NCBI GenBank assembly: GCA_938041955.1
Contig: CALISD010000016.1
Span: forward strand, 1-64,000
DNA from: an uncultured Granulosicoccaceae bacterium
Lineage (GTDB): Bacteria > Pseudomonadota > Gammaproteobacteria > Granulosicoccales > Granulosicoccaceae
DNA length: 64,000 nucleotides
Direction: 5' to 3'
Below are positions 32,365 to 44,483 of the stretch, piece after piece (position 1 is the first letter of the stretch; the number at the start of each line of letters is the position of its first letter). The translations under genes were made by a program, and so were the position numbers. The notes beneath the pieces are model-generated. The model saw only the letters and a program-made list of their open reading frames with translations. It had not been told where the DNA came from and did not search any database.

Positions 32365-33453
32365 ATGACTAACAAATTCCAACTTTCGAGCACCGCACTA
32401 CTGTTGGGCGCAATCGCTCTGACGGGATGTGCAAGTAAACAGACCTGGAGCCCTGAGCTCGAGGATGCCCGACAAGCCTACCAGCAGGCCAGCAGTGACC
32501 CGCAAGTTTCAGCGCTCGCGGCTGCCGAACTGGACAGTGCACAGAAACAGCTGAAGGTAGCGCAAGACGCATCAGACTATTTTAAGAGCGCTGAGGTGAT
32601 CTCGCACGAAGCAGCTCTGGCTAAGCTGAAAGCTCTCGAAGCTCAGCAAACTGCACGAGCTCTTGCAGCTAAGCAAGACTTACGTCTGGCACAAGCAGAG
32701 GCAGTACAACCCGGAGCACAACCTGTCCTTGCCGCTGCAACTCCAACACCGGGTGGTCGCGCATACGGTGGGCACTCGGCAATGGAATCATCACTGAGCG
32801 AAACACAGCAAATTGCCCAGCAACTTGCTGCGCTAAGCCAACAGATCATGCAGCTTCAGGCTCGTATAGAAGGCGGCGCGATGCAAGCTGGCAGTCAAAC
32901 CACCGGCTACACGCAACAGTACAACAGTACTGCCACTCAACCGATGGCAGCGATAATTGAAACCGAGATCAGTCCAGAAATACAAACAGAGCCCGCATTG
33001 GCTGCAGCAATGTCAGTACCCGCGGAACCTGAGCTACTGTCTGATGCAAGGCTTCACGAAGAGCTGCGCGCCATGAATGCCCGTCCTTCCAGTCGCGGTA
33101 TGTCGCTGACTCTGGGTGAACGTTATTTCGAGGCAAACTCAGCACGAGTGTGGCACGGTCGTGCGGCCAGACACCTTGATAACATTGCAGCGGTCATGTC
33201 TGAAAACCCTGCACTGATGTTGGATGTTGAAGCTCACACAGACACTTCTGGTTCGCCAGAAGCTAGAAACAACCTGTCGTCTGATCGCGCAATCGCAATA
33301 AAGTCAGCACTGGTTCTGCGTGGCGTGAATGCCAAAAGAATTAATGCTACAGGCTATGGCGATTCAGCCCCCATAGCAGACAACAGCACTCAACTTGGCC
33401 AATTGCAAAACCGGCGTGTGGAAATAATTTTTCCTAATGTCGCTGCGATGTAA
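32365..33453 (+). CDS. OmpA-family lipoprotein with N-terminal DUF4398-like helices
   Basis: A 362-residue lipoprotein with lipobox LTGC (Cys22), a helical Ala/Gln-rich DUF4398-like region (about 28-115), a low-complexity linker (about 120-235) with a short Gln-rich coiled coil, and a C-terminal OmpA domain (about 250-358). The peptidoglycan-binding pattern is visible in VEAHTDTSG, NNLSSDRAIAIKSAL and QNRRVEI. It would link the outer membrane to peptidoglycan. A strong terminator follows at 33474, so this gene closes the two-gene unit. Confidence 0.88.
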   Translation: MTNKFQLSSTALLLGAIALTGCASKQTWSPELEDARQAYQQASSDPQVSALAAAELDSAQKQLKVAQDASDYFKSAEVISHEAALAKLKALEAQQTARALAAKQDLRLAQAEAVQPGAQPVLAAATPTPGGRAYGGHSAMESSLSETQQIAQQLAALSQQIMQLQARIEGGAMQAGSQTTGYTQQYNSTATQPMAAIIETEISPEIQTEPALAAAMSVPAEPELLSDARLHEELRAMNARPSSRGMSLTLGERYFEANSARVWHGRAARHLDNIAAVMSENPALMLDVEAHTDTSGSPEARNNLSSDRAIAIKSALVLRGVNAKRINATGYGDSAPIADNSTQLGQLQNRRVEIIFPNVAAM

Positions 33454-33473
33454 CGCTATTTGCAGGAGAATAG

Positions 33474-33501
33474 AAAAAACCCGGCTGGTCCGGGTTTTTT
33501 T
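33474..33501 (+). terminator. Intrinsic terminator after the OmpA-family gene
   Basis: A run of A, the stem ACCCGG-CTGGT-CCGGGT and then seven T residues. It starts about 20 bases after the stop at 33453. The A run before the stem also makes it usable from the other strand. Confidence 0.9.
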
Positions 33502-33547
33502 GTGTCTGACGCAGCAGCACTGACGATAACGTGCATCCGAGAGACCA

Positions 33548-34144
33548 ATGAGTAAATGCATTAAATACGCAACATGGGCACCTGTAGCACTACTCCTTCT
33601 CGGGTCGAGCTACTGTTCGGACAATGGAGCTCCGCCGCAACAGACGGCAGCGCTGGAAGCCCTAAATGGAAACTGGAAAACCAGCTGCCTGGAAAACCCA
33701 CGTGATGAATCTATTGCCAATAGTGTCATTGGATACTACGACGAAACCCTGCAGATTAATGGTTTAAACGCCAGCCTGACTTTTAACTATTACCAGGATC
33801 CTGAATGCAGCCTTGCAGTTACTGCAGAACAGGTGGTTAACCCGGTAGATCAAAGATTCACCATACAGTCTCAGTCTAAAAAGCTGTCTTTGAGTTTTCC
33901 ATTCGGTACAACAAGCACAGATCTAGGCAGTGCGCAGCACATTAATCTTCTGGAGAGCTCCGTCATGATTGATGGTGAAACCCTATCTGAATCTGAGCTT
34001 CAAGAGCGCAGTATTGAGCTCGACAATCTGTTGGGAATATTTGTTATCACGCCAAGCGACCGATTGCACATCGCAACCACCAACACCAATAGTCGACCGA
34101 CAACGGTTCCCTTTGACTATTTCTATACTCGCTCGTTTCAATAG
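33548..34144 (+). CDS. Hypothetical exported protein
   Basis: A 198-residue protein of unknown family. The N-terminus is a signal peptide or lipoprotein-like signal (CIKYATWAPVALLLLGSSYC); the Tyr just before Cys23 departs from a normal lipobox, so lipidation is doubtful. The remainder is a beta-rich, Thr/Ser/Asn-containing domain with GNWKTSCLENP near 39, and three Cys. It lies between a terminator and a palindromic element, thus probably a single gene. No homologue is recognised. Confidence 0.6.
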   Translation: MSKCIKYATWAPVALLLLGSSYCSDNGAPPQQTAALEALNGNWKTSCLENPRDESIANSVIGYYDETLQINGLNASLTFNYYQDPECSLAVTAEQVVNPVDQRFTIQSQSKKLSLSFPFGTTSTDLGSAQHINLLESSVMIDGETLSESELQERSIELDNLLGIFVITPSDRLHIATTNTNSRPTTVPFDYFYTRSFQ

Positions 34145-34216
34145 GGAAGCCAATTTAAGTGCTTTCCAGCGCCGTTGGTAAAACGCTGCAGTTAAGCACT
34201 ACTGGGCTGTGCGAGG

Positions 34217-34344
34217 AGTTCGGTAATAAACTTTTCACAGCGCCGTCGTCAGAGCAAGGCGAAAAATTGCAGGCATACAGGCCTAAGTTGAATTTTTCTA
34301 ACGCCGCTATGGCGGCTGTGGCGAAGATAGAGCGTTACCGAACT
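34217..34344. repeat. Long nested palindromic intergenic element (MITE-like or large stem-loop)
   Basis: The ends are a perfect 10-bp inverted repeat (AGTTCGGTAA at 34217 and TTACCGAACT at 34335). Inside, further pieces pair in the same order: TTCACAGCGCCG with CGGCTGTGGCGAA (imperfect) and GAAAAATT with AATTTTTC. The centre is about 22 unpaired bases. The 128-base element lies between convergent genes, 15 bases before the end of ubiD. No second copy was seen in this window. Confidence 0.6.
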
Positions 34345-34358
34345 TTCCAAACAGCCGA

Positions 34359-35822
34359 CTAGATACCGAGTGACTCCCAAATATCATCGACACGCCTCTT
34401 GGTATCGTCTGACATCACAATCGGCTCACCCCACTCTCTTTGGGTTTCACCCGGCCACTTGTTGGTAGCATCAAAACCGATCTTTGAGCCAAGCCCTGAG
34501 ACGGGCGATGCAAAATCCAGATAATCGATAGGGGTATTTTCAATCACAGTGCAATCACGCGCCGGATCCATTCTGGTAGTCATCGCCCAAATAACATCCT
34601 TCCAGTCCCGGGCGTTGATATCGTCATCTGCAACAATGACCATTTTGGTGTACATAAACTGACGTAAAAAAGACCACACCCCCATCATCACTCGCTTGGC
34701 ATGACCAGGATATTGCTTCTTCATCGTTACCACTGCTACCCGATAGGAACAACCTTCAGGAGGTAAGTAAAAATCCACTATCTCCGGAAATTGCTTTTGC
34801 AGTATAGGGACAAACACTTCGTTCAGCGCTACCCCCAGTACGGCGGGTTCGTCCGGCGGTCGGCCAGTGTACGTGGTGTGGTAAATCGGTGATTCACGTT
34901 CGGTGATGGTCTTGATCGTAAAGCACGGAAAGCTATCCACTTCATTGTAGTAACCGGTGTGATCACCAAACGGGCCTTCATCAGCCACATCACCGGGAGA
35001 AATGGTTCCTTCCAGCACGATCTCGGCGCTGGCCGGCACCATCAGATCATTGCTTTTACACTTCACCAATTCAGTTCGGCTACCACGCAACAAGCCGGCA
35101 AATGCATGCTCAGACAAAGTATCAGGGATGGGAGTCACGGCAGCCAGTATCGTTGCTGGATCACAGCCCAGCACCACCGACACCGGGAACGGTTCATCGG
35201 GAAACTTCTGCTGCCATTCTAGTAAATCGAGCGCTCCACCACGATGCGACAACCATCGCATAATGACTCTATTACGACCGATTACCTGCTGGCGATAGAT
35301 CCCCATATTCTGGCGTTTTTTATTAGGCCCCCTGGTCACCACCAATCCCCAGGTTATCAATGGCCCTGCATCACCCGGCCAGCAGTGCTGTACCGGATAA
35401 CGCGATAGATCCACTTCTTCGCCCTGTAAAACACGCTGCTGACAAGAAGCGTTCGATACCGTTTTAGGTGCCATATCAAGCACCTTTTTAAAGATTGGTA
35501 ACGAGTTCCAGGCGTCTTTAATACCCTTGGGTGGATCAGGTTCCTTCAGAAACGCGAGCAATTTACCCACCTCGCGCAGAGCCGCAACATCATCTTCACC
35601 CATGCCATAGGCCACCCGTGTGGGTGTACCGAACAAATTACACAGCGCCGGAATTTCACTACCGACCGGATTTTCAAACAACAGAGCCGGACCTTCAGCA
35701 CGCAATACGCGATCGCTTATCTCGGTCATTTCAAGATGTGGGTTGACGGGTTGGCTAATCCGCTTAAGCTCACCGCGCTGCTCAAGGCTCTGAATAAATT
35801 CCCTCAGGTCACGATATTTCAA
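34359..35822 (-). CDS. ubiD: 4-hydroxy-3-polyprenylbenzoate decarboxylase UbiD
   Basis: Decarboxylates the polyprenylated hydroxybenzoate in ubiquinone synthesis, using prenylated FMN made by UbiX (not in the window). At 487 residues it has the family length. It starts [22 protein letters not shown] as expected and shows GMGEDD near 75, [11 protein letters not shown] near 188, [11 protein letters not shown] near 280, and [11 protein letters not shown] near 373. It is transcribed away from prlC by a short spacer on the same strand, so it may share a transcript with prlC. Confidence 0.95.
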   Translation of the reverse strand: MKYRDLREFIQSLEQRGELKRISQPVNPHLEMTEISDRVLRAEGPALLFENPVGSEIPALCNLFGTPTRVAYGMGEDDVAALREVGKLLAFLKEPDPPKGIKDAWNSLPIFKKVLDMAPKTVSNASCQQRVLQGEEVDLSRYPVQHCWPGDAGPLITWGLVVTRGPNKKRQNMGIYRQQVIGRNRVIMRWLSHRGGALDLLEWQQKFPDEPFPVSVVLGCDPATILAAVTPIPDTLSEHAFAGLLRGSRTELVKCKSNDLMVPASAEIVLEGTISPGDVADEGPFGDHTGYYNEVDSFPCFTIKTITERESPIYHTTYTGRPPDEPAVLGVALNEVFVPILQKQFPEIVDFYLPPEGCSYRVAVVTMKKQYPGHAKRVMMGVWSFLRQFMYTKMVIVADDDINARDWKDVIWAMTTRMDPARDCTVIENTPIDYLDFASPVSGLGSKIGFDATNKWPGETQREWGEPIVMSDDTKRRVDDIWESLGI

Positions 35823-35876
35823 ATGATATTTTGTCTCTGGTTATCGCGTTGTATCGATTCTATTTCAACAGCGCTA

Positions 35877-37904
35877 TTAGGCTGCTAAACCGGTATGACG
35901 CAACAATGCATCAATCTTTGGCTCACGCCCGCGAAAACCGATAAACAGATCAAGGGCTTTTTCTGTACCGCCCTTTTCAAGAATAGATTGCATAAAGTGA
36001 CGACCGGTTTCCTGGTTGAAGATACCGTCCTCTTCAAACTTTGAAAAAGCATCCGAAGACAAAACCTCAGCCCATTTGTAGCTGAAATATCCGGCGGCAT
36101 AACCACCTGCAAATACATGTGAGAAGCTGTTCTGAAATTTCACTTCACCGGGTATCTCGTAAACCGCTACATCAGATCGCACAGAATCAAGAATACTTTG
36201 AATTGCTTTTGCGTCCGGTGAATCTGTACGTAAATGCGTCTTCATATCAAAAAGTCCAAACTCCAGCTGTCTGACTGTCATCATTCCGGATTGAAAATTC
36301 TTTGCCGCCTTTGCCTTGTCTAATAGCGCTTGCGGGAGTTTTTCACCGGTTTCAAAATGGCCACTGACCAAATCTATTGATTCACGCTCCCAACACCAAT
36401 TCTCAAGAAACTGACTGGGTAGCTCAACCGCATCCCACTCAACACCGCTGATGCCAGCGACAGATGCATGCTCCACACGAGTCAGCATATGATGTAAACC
36501 ATGGCCAAACTCGTGGAACAGTGTGGTCAGTTCATTGTGAGTTAATAGCGCTGGTTGATCACCGACAGGGGGAGTCAGATTGCAGGTCAGGTAGGCCACA
36601 GGCAGTTGTATGCCTTTGGCTTTACGCATACGGCCAACGCAAACATCCATCCAGGCGCCTGCCCTTTTACCATTGCGGGCATAGTTGTCCATATAAAACG
36701 CGCCGCGCAGCTCACCGCTGTCAGTGTCTTTTATCTGATAAAGCGCCACATCTTCATGCCACACATCAGCGCCTTCGACTTTACTGATATCAATACCGAA
36801 CAACCTGCCAGTGACCTCGAACATTCCCGGAACTGCAATACTGGCAGGGAAATAAGGCTTTAGATCTTGCTCTGAAAAATCGTAAAGCTTCTTTTTTAAT
36901 TGATTGGCGTAGTAGGAAATATCCCACGGCTGAAGGTCATCCACTTTGATAGTCGCTTCAGTGCGGGCAAAGTCACGCATCGCATCGTGGTCTTTCTGCG
37001 CTGACGGTTTAGCGCGTATAGCCAGATCATTAAGAAAGTCGAGCACCTGCTGCGGGCTTTCGACCATTTTGCTGGCTATTGAATAATCTGCATAGCTATC
37101 GAAACCCAGCAATATAGACTTTTCTGTACGCAGTGCCACTGTGCGCTCGATAATTCCGGAGTTATCCCAGTCTTTTTCGCCGCCAGCGGTAGCACGTGTG
37201 GACCAGGCAAAATACATTGTCTTGCGCAGCTCGCGATCTTCAGCGAAAGTCATCACGGCATGGTAGTTCGGATAGTCGAGCGTCAGGCTATAACCCTCTT
37301 CACCTTTCTCTTCTGCACACTGCCTGGCGAGATCGAGAGAGTTTTGCGGAAAACCGGCCAACGCCTTGTCGTCAGTAAAGTTCATCCGCCAGGCATTACC
37401 GGAATCCAATACGTTTTCGTTAAAGCGTGTACTTAATTTGCTGAGTTCGGCAGCTATCTCTTTAAAGCGTTGGCGATCTTTGCCTTCCAGTGCCACGCCA
37501 CCTAATTTGAAGCTCAACAACTGATCGTCAATACTTTTTCTCTGTCCCTGATCAAGAGAGGCAAACCCATCACTCTGTGCGATCTTCTGCATTCGCTCGT
37601 AAAGCGCCTTGTTTTGACCTAACTCTGTGTACCAGGCAGTCAACTTAGGCAGGCAGTTATTGTGTACCTCACGAATTTCATCGCTACTCGCAACTGAATT
37701 TAAGTGCCGTATGGGCGAGTAAAATCGCTGTATGGTATCAACAGCCTGATCGAGCTCAAAGACAAAGTTGTCCCAATCGGGATCAGATAACTCAGACAGT
37801 TCTGCGATTTTTTTATCACTGGCGGCGAGCAGCTCGTCGAGCTCCGCTTCCACCTTGTTCAGTTCGATTTTGGAGAATTCAGGTAGATCCAGGAATCCTT
37901 GCAT
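35877..37904 (-). CDS. prlC: Oligopeptidase A (M3 metallopeptidase)
   Basis: A cytoplasmic zinc peptidase that degrades signal-peptide fragments and other oligopeptides. From the ATG at 37904 it has 675 residues, close to E. coli PrlC (680). The zinc motif HEFGHGLHHM is near 458, followed by SGVEWDAVELPSQFLENW with the third ligand Glu. The C-terminus is FSYKWAEVLSSDAF and GREPKIDALLRHTGL as in the family. The frame extends to 37949 but those 15 residues are not family-like. Confidence 0.95.
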   Translation of the reverse strand: MQGFLDLPEFSKIELNKVEAELDELLAASDKKIAELSELSDPDWDNFVFELDQAVDTIQRFYSPIRHLNSVASSDEIREVHNNCLPKLTAWYTELGQNKALYERMQKIAQSDGFASLDQGQRKSIDDQLLSFKLGGVALEGKDRQRFKEIAAELSKLSTRFNENVLDSGNAWRMNFTDDKALAGFPQNSLDLARQCAEEKGEEGYSLTLDYPNYHAVMTFAEDRELRKTMYFAWSTRATAGGEKDWDNSGIIERTVALRTEKSILLGFDSYADYSIASKMVESPQQVLDFLNDLAIRAKPSAQKDHDAMRDFARTEATIKVDDLQPWDISYYANQLKKKLYDFSEQDLKPYFPASIAVPGMFEVTGRLFGIDISKVEGADVWHEDVALYQIKDTDSGELRGAFYMDNYARNGKRAGAWMDVCVGRMRKAKGIQLPVAYLTCNLTPPVGDQPALLTHNELTTLFHEFGHGLHHMLTRVEHASVAGISGVEWDAVELPSQFLENWCWERESIDLVSGHFETGEKLPQALLDKAKAAKNFQSGMMTVRQLEFGLFDMKTHLRTDSPDAKAIQSILDSVRSDVAVYEIPGEVKFQNSFSHVFAGGYAAGYFSYKWAEVLSSDAFSKFEEDGIFNQETGRHFMQSILEKGGTEKALDLFIGFRGREPKIDALLRHTGLAA

Positions 37905-38096
37905 AACGCATCCGCTCGCTGTGTTAATCAGCGCGGTATCAAAAAACACCGCTGCTTATAAAGACAAAATGGGTTTGACGCTGGCTTCAACCGGCCGCCA
38001 ACACTTTAAACAAAGCCTAGACGCAATTTTTTCACCACAAGCCCGCTTTACGTCAGCGAGCTATAACCGCGGCTTCAATTTTTTCAGTGACCAGCG

Positions 38097-40544
<2,448 letters not shown>

Positions 40545-40572
40545 CTATTTCAGCGGTAGGCTGGGCAGCTCT

Positions 40573-41655
40573 TTAGTATACCACGTTTTCGATTTTGCCT
40601 CGTTCCACGTGGAACGTTTTGTTTACACTTTGTACGGTTTTAGAAATATCCTCTACGCCTGTTAGAAACACCTGAACAGAACAGGTTTCCAGGTAAGCAA
40701 ATACAAACTCGCGTGCTTTTTCATCAAGCTCAGAAGGGAGATCATCGAACAGTAATATCGGTGCCTGCTGATGATGATCAGTGTACAAATCTACCTGTAC
40801 TAACTTAAGCAACACAGCCAGTAATTTTTGCTGACCACGTGAATGCACATATCTAGCTTCGTCACTTCCCACTTTTAATTTGATGTCAGCTCGATGTGGC
40901 CCGGTCGATGTCGTGCCTAGTCGGCGGCAGTTGTCCAGGGATCTTTCCAACGTGTCGATCAATGAAATACCTTCAGCCCAGCCCTGGCGATAATGAAGCT
41001 GTGGAAGAATTGCATTGTTATCCATCTGTTCGGCAAATTTGCCAAGACGGTGCTGTACTTGCTCACAGACTAATCTTCGGCACAGAGCAATGGCTTCGCC
41101 TGATTCTGAAAGCTCAGTGTTCCACAAAGACACCATTTTATCCGGGGCGTTTGCGCGCAGCGCCGCATTCCTTTGCGACAATGCTGTTTTGTACCGTTTC
41201 GATAAATGTACAAAAGTGTGCTCCACGTGAAACAGTATCCAATCGAGGAAGTTTCTCCGCTCGCCAGGACCCCCTTCAACCAGTTCGTGATTCTTCGCTG
41301 ATATCGCGACACTAGGAACAGCAATAGCTAGAGCAGACAAACGATTGATATTCTGACCATCAATACGGGCGGTTGTCGAATCTTTCCCACGACTAATCCC
41401 GACAGAAGTACTCGATTGCCGTAAACGATCCGAAACAGATCCGCTCACCGTAAGCTCTGAATTATCGTTAGAAATTATTGTCGTGATTTTGCCGGAGCGA
41501 AAGCTACGGCCTACAGACAGAAGTGACACAGCCTCAAGCAAACTGGTTTTGCCAGCGCCATTATCTCCGTAAAAATAATTGATACCTTCACCAGGCTCAA
41601 TATGTACAGAAGATAAATTGCGAACTCCGAGCACATCTAGACGAGTCAGATGCAT
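40573..41655 (-). CDS. recF: DNA replication and repair protein RecF
   Basis: SMC-like ATPase that helps load RecA at gaps. The 360 residues include Walker A YGDNGAGKTSLLEA (30-43), the signature HSRGQQKLLAVLLKL near 269, and Walker B PILLFDDLPSELD near 300. It follows dnaN by 88 bases and precedes gyrB, the normal order. Its coding sequence carries two parS-like palindromes. Confidence 0.95.
   Translation of the reverse strand: MHLTRLDVLGVRNLSSVHIEPGEGINYFYGDNGAGKTSLLEAVSLLSVGRSFRSGKITTIISNDNSELTVSGSVSDRLRQSSTSVGISRGKDSTTARIDGQNINRLSALAIAVPSVAISAKNHELVEGGPGERRNFLDWILFHVEHTFVHLSKRYKTALSQRNAALRANAPDKMVSLWNTELSESGEAIALCRRLVCEQVQHRLGKFAEQMDNNAILPQLHYRQGWAEGISLIDTLERSLDNCRRLGTTSTGPHRADIKLKVGSDEARYVHSRGQQKLLAVLLKLVQVDLYTDHHQQAPILLFDDLPSELDEKAREFVFAYLETCSVQVFLTGVEDISKTVQSVNKTFHVERGKIENVVY
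40601..40616. promoter_or_regulatory. parS-like site 1, perfect palindrome
   Basis: CGTTCCACGTGGAACG is a perfect 16-base palindrome that matches the Pseudomonas-type parS sequence (TGTTCCACGTGGAACA) at all but the outer bases. It lies in the 3' end of recF, about 2.3 kb from the presumed oriC. Such sites are bound by ParB, and parB is at 55001. Confidence 0.7.
41219..41234. promoter_or_regulatory. parS-like site 2
   Basis: TGCTCCACGTGAAACA differs from the general parS consensus TGTTTCACGTGAAACA at two positions. It lies inside recF, about 620 bases from site 1. A pair of sites near the origin fits known ParB-loading arrangements. Confidence 0.6.
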
Positions 41656-41743
41656 AGAGCGAATACATTCGCGATGAATAGTTGCATGGGTAGGGCGCTT
41701 AAATCAGATGGCATCTCAATTACCCTTATACCCAGGCCGCTTT

Positions 41744-42844
41744 TTATAGCCGCATTGGCATAACAACATACGTGCTTTGCTTATCATCACTGGGATGGAT
41801 CACCATGCTACTGGTGTTATCACTGACATTCAATTCAGCTGTTTCAGAATCAATTGCGTTTAAAACATCGAGAAGATAAACCACATTAAACCCTATTTCT
41901 ATAGGCTCACCGTCGTAATCTATTTGCAATTCATCTTCCGCTTCTTCATGTTTGGGATTGTTTGTTTGAATTCCCAATTGATCTTTGGCTAAGGTTAGCC
42001 GAACGCCTTTGTACGTTTCATTAGCCAAAATCGCGCTTCGACGTAAAGCCTGTTTCAGAAGATCCCTATCGACAATGGCAATGTTAGTACTTGCCAATGG
42101 AATGACCTTTTCATAGTCGGGAAATTTCCCATCGATAAGCTTAGTGGTCAGCTGAAGTGCACCTAATTTCACCTGAAGATGATTGCTGGTCAGATTCAAC
42201 GTGATATCTGTATCTGTGTCGTCCATTAATCGTGACAATTCGCTTATTGCTTTACGAGGAATAATGGCTGATATCGCCTCAGTGGTATTGATATCTATTG
42301 CTGTTCTATGTAATGCCAGTCGATGGCCGTCAGTGCTTACACAACACAGTTCATTTTCACCGATCTGCAATAACAGACCATTCAGGTAATAACGAACATC
42401 TTGTTGAGCCATTGCGAACGAGGTGCGCTTAATGGCCAGATCCAAATGCTTTTGAGGAAGTGAAACAGCCGTTGCATCCGTTAGTTCATCCACTAACGGA
42501 AATTCATCGACTGGCAGAGTAGCCAGAGTAAAGCGGCTTTTGCCTGTTTTTACTTTGGCTTTTTCTGTATCGACTTCGAAATCGAGTCGTGCGTTGTCAT
42601 CAAGTGATCGACAGATATCAAAAAGCTTGCGTGCAGGAATAGTTGATCGTCCCGGTTCGGTGACAATCAGAGGAATCCTGGTTTTAAGTTCCACCTCATT
42701 GTCAGTACCCGTGATTTCCAGACTATCTTCAGTTGCTACAAACAAAAGATTGTTCATCACTTCATGGGTTTGTTTTCGTTCTACAACACCTACAACCTGC
42801 TGTAGTGGAGTGAACAATTCGAGTTTGGAAATTGCGAATTTCAT
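41744..42844 (-). CDS. dnaN: DNA polymerase III beta subunit (sliding clamp)
   Basis: Ring-shaped processivity factor for DNA polymerase III. The 366 residues match the family length, with MKFAISKLELFTPLQQVVGVVERK at the start, DEFPLV and DGHRLALH motifs in the middle, and the terminal VVMPMRL. Three repeated clamp domains are expected. It lies between recF and dnaA with the probable origin upstream. Confidence 0.97.
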   Translation of the reverse strand: MKFAISKLELFTPLQQVVGVVERKQTHEVMNNLLFVATEDSLEITGTDNEVELKTRIPLIVTEPGRSTIPARKLFDICRSLDDNARLDFEVDTEKAKVKTGKSRFTLATLPVDEFPLVDELTDATAVSLPQKHLDLAIKRTSFAMAQQDVRYYLNGLLLQIGENELCCVSTDGHRLALHRTAIDINTTEAISAIIPRKAISELSRLMDDTDTDITLNLTSNHLQVKLGALQLTTKLIDGKFPDYEKVIPLASTNIAIVDRDLLKQALRRSAILANETYKGVRLTLAKDQLGIQTNNPKHEEAEDELQIDYDGEPIEIGFNVVYLLDVLNAIDSETAELNVSDNTSSMVIHPSDDKQSTYVVMPMRL

Positions 42845-42889
42845 GGCGTATATAAGTATTGTTTTTGTTTACTGGGTTACCTTGCTCTA

Positions 42890-43075
42890 ACTACTAAGCA
42901 GGATAATTCTGTATATAACTAATTTTTCTTTATATTAATCAATTGCTTACAACATAAAATTTGTATGTGGATGCCATTCATTAAGCTGTGGATAACTTGG
43001 GTTCAAATATTCTCGAAAAAGTTGTTAGGTTTTTATTCCTGACTTTTTCACAACTTATCTACAAGGGGTGACCTT
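42890..43075. promoter_or_regulatory. oriC: Probable chromosomal replication origin (oriC) between dnaN and dnaA
   Basis: The 265-base dnaN-dnaA spacer has a strongly AT-rich part (about 42,893-42,975) next to a perfect DnaA box TTATCCACA on the minus strand (42,987-42,995) and a one-mismatch box TTATCTACA (43,055-43,063). This is the usual composition of an unwinding element with DnaA boxes. A further perfect box lies upstream of dnaA, so the functional origin could instead be there or span both. Confidence 0.6.
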
Positions 43076-43109
43076 ACCAGACATACACAACATACAGTAC
43101 CTGTAGCAT

Positions 43110-44483
43110 TTATTGAGTCAATGTTCTTGTCAGTTGCTTGATGTCTTCTTCCATTCTCCCATCAGATAGTGAAAGCTCGGTGATCTTGCGAAAGGCATGC
43201 AAAACGGTGGTGTGGTCACGACCGCCAAATGCTTCTCCTATCTCAGGCAGGCTGTGTCTGGTGAGCTTCTTGGATAAAAACATCGCCACTTGCCTAGGTC
43301 TCGCGATAGATCGATTGCGCTTCTTAGATAAGAGCTCAGAGTTTCGTACCTGATAGTAATCACAGACTGTTTTCTGAATATTTTGCACAGTAACCAGGCG
43401 TTCCTGTACTGCTAACATGTCTTTCAGAGCGTCTTTCACAAACTCAATGGTGATTGGTTTGCCGGTAAACTGGGAGTTTGCTGCTACACGCCGCAGTGCA
43501 CCTTCAAGTTCACGAACATTAGAGACGATTCGCTGCGCAATAAAAAAGCTGACTTCTTCGCTTAACGGATAGCCGAACTGTTCTGCCTTTGCGTTTAGAA
43601 TGGCTACTCTGGTTTCCAGCTCTGGCGGTTCAATAGCCACCGTTAAACCCCAGCCAAAACGTGATTTAAGCCTTTCCTCTACGCCATCTATTTCTTTCGG
43701 GTAGCGATCACTGGTCAAAATAATTTGCTGACCATCCTCAAGCAGTGCGTTAAAGGTATGAAAAAATTCTTCCTGTGTTTGCACCTTGTTTGCGAAAAAC
43801 TGGATGTCATCAATGAGCAGAGCATCAAGGCTCCTATAGTGCTTCTTAAATTGATCCTGAGTACCGTTTTGCAGAGATTTCACCATTTCACGCACGAATT
43901 TCTCAGAGTGTAAGTACTGAACTTTTCGTGCGCCGCGGCTCACCATGTGATTGCCAACCGCTTGCATTAGATGAGTTTTGCCTAATCCGACGCCACCATA
44001 AATAAACAATGGGTTGTATGAGCCGCCCGGGTTTTCTCCAATCTGCAATGCTGCCGCACGCCCGAACTGGTTGGATTTACCCTCTATATAGGTATCGAAG
44101 TTGAAAGTAGGGTTCAGCGCGGTTTTAAATTCTTGAAGCGGGGCGTTTTGTGCCGATGAACGCCGTGAGGGGTTGTGACTGCCATCAAAACCGTTGGAAT
44201 TGAGATCAGTGGATTTAGCAACTGCTTTTGCCGGTGCCTGTAGTTCATCGGTACCGACCCGAAGCAATACATTAAATCCTTTTTTATCAGCCAGGCTTGT
44301 GACGATTTCTCTGATTCTTTCCGCATAGCTGGTCTCAACCTTTTCTCGTACATATTCGTTTGGTGCAAGTAGCTTGATGCCTTCTTCGGTTTCCATGGCT
44401 TGTAAGCACAGAACCCATGTGGTCATTTCTTGTACAGACAGTTCGTTTGACAAATGCGAGAGACAGCGATTCCAGACCGACAA
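43110..44483 (-). CDS. dnaA: Chromosomal replication initiator protein DnaA
   Basis: Binds DnaA boxes and opens oriC. The best start is a TTG at 44483, giving 457 residues beginning MSVWNRCLSHL, like other DnaA proteins. It is preceded by a strong GGGGAG ribosome site about 10 bases upstream. An uninterrupted frame back to 44798 adds 105 residues with no DnaA likeness. Walker A is GGVGLGKTHLMQAVGN, Walker B is LLIDDIQFF, and the DNA-binding signature GGRDHTTVLHAFRKI is near the C-terminus. Confidence 0.95.
   Translation of the reverse strand: MSVWNRCLSHLSNELSVQEMTTWVLCLQAMETEEGIKLLAPNEYVREKVETSYAERIREIVTSLADKKGFNVLLRVGTDELQAPAKAVAKSTDLNSNGFDGSHNPSRRSSAQNAPLQEFKTALNPTFNFDTYIEGKSNQFGRAAALQIGENPGGSYNPLFIYGGVGLGKTHLMQAVGNHMVSRGARKVQYLHSEKFVREMVKSLQNGTQDQFKKHYRSLDALLIDDIQFFANKVQTQEEFFHTFNALLEDGQQIILTSDRYPKEIDGVEERLKSRFGWGLTVAIEPPELETRVAILNAKAEQFGYPLSEEVSFFIAQRIVSNVRELEGALRRVAANSQFTGKPITIEFVKDALKDMLAVQERLVTVQNIQKTVCDYYQVRNSELLSKKRNRSIARPRQVAMFLSKKLTRHSLPEIGEAFGGRDHTTVLHAFRKITELSLSDGRMEEDIKQLTRTLTQ

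Noticed and set aside
34159..34362. Plus-strand frame of 67 codons after the hypothetical exported protein
   Set aside because: It reads through the palindromic element and its composition reflects the repeat.
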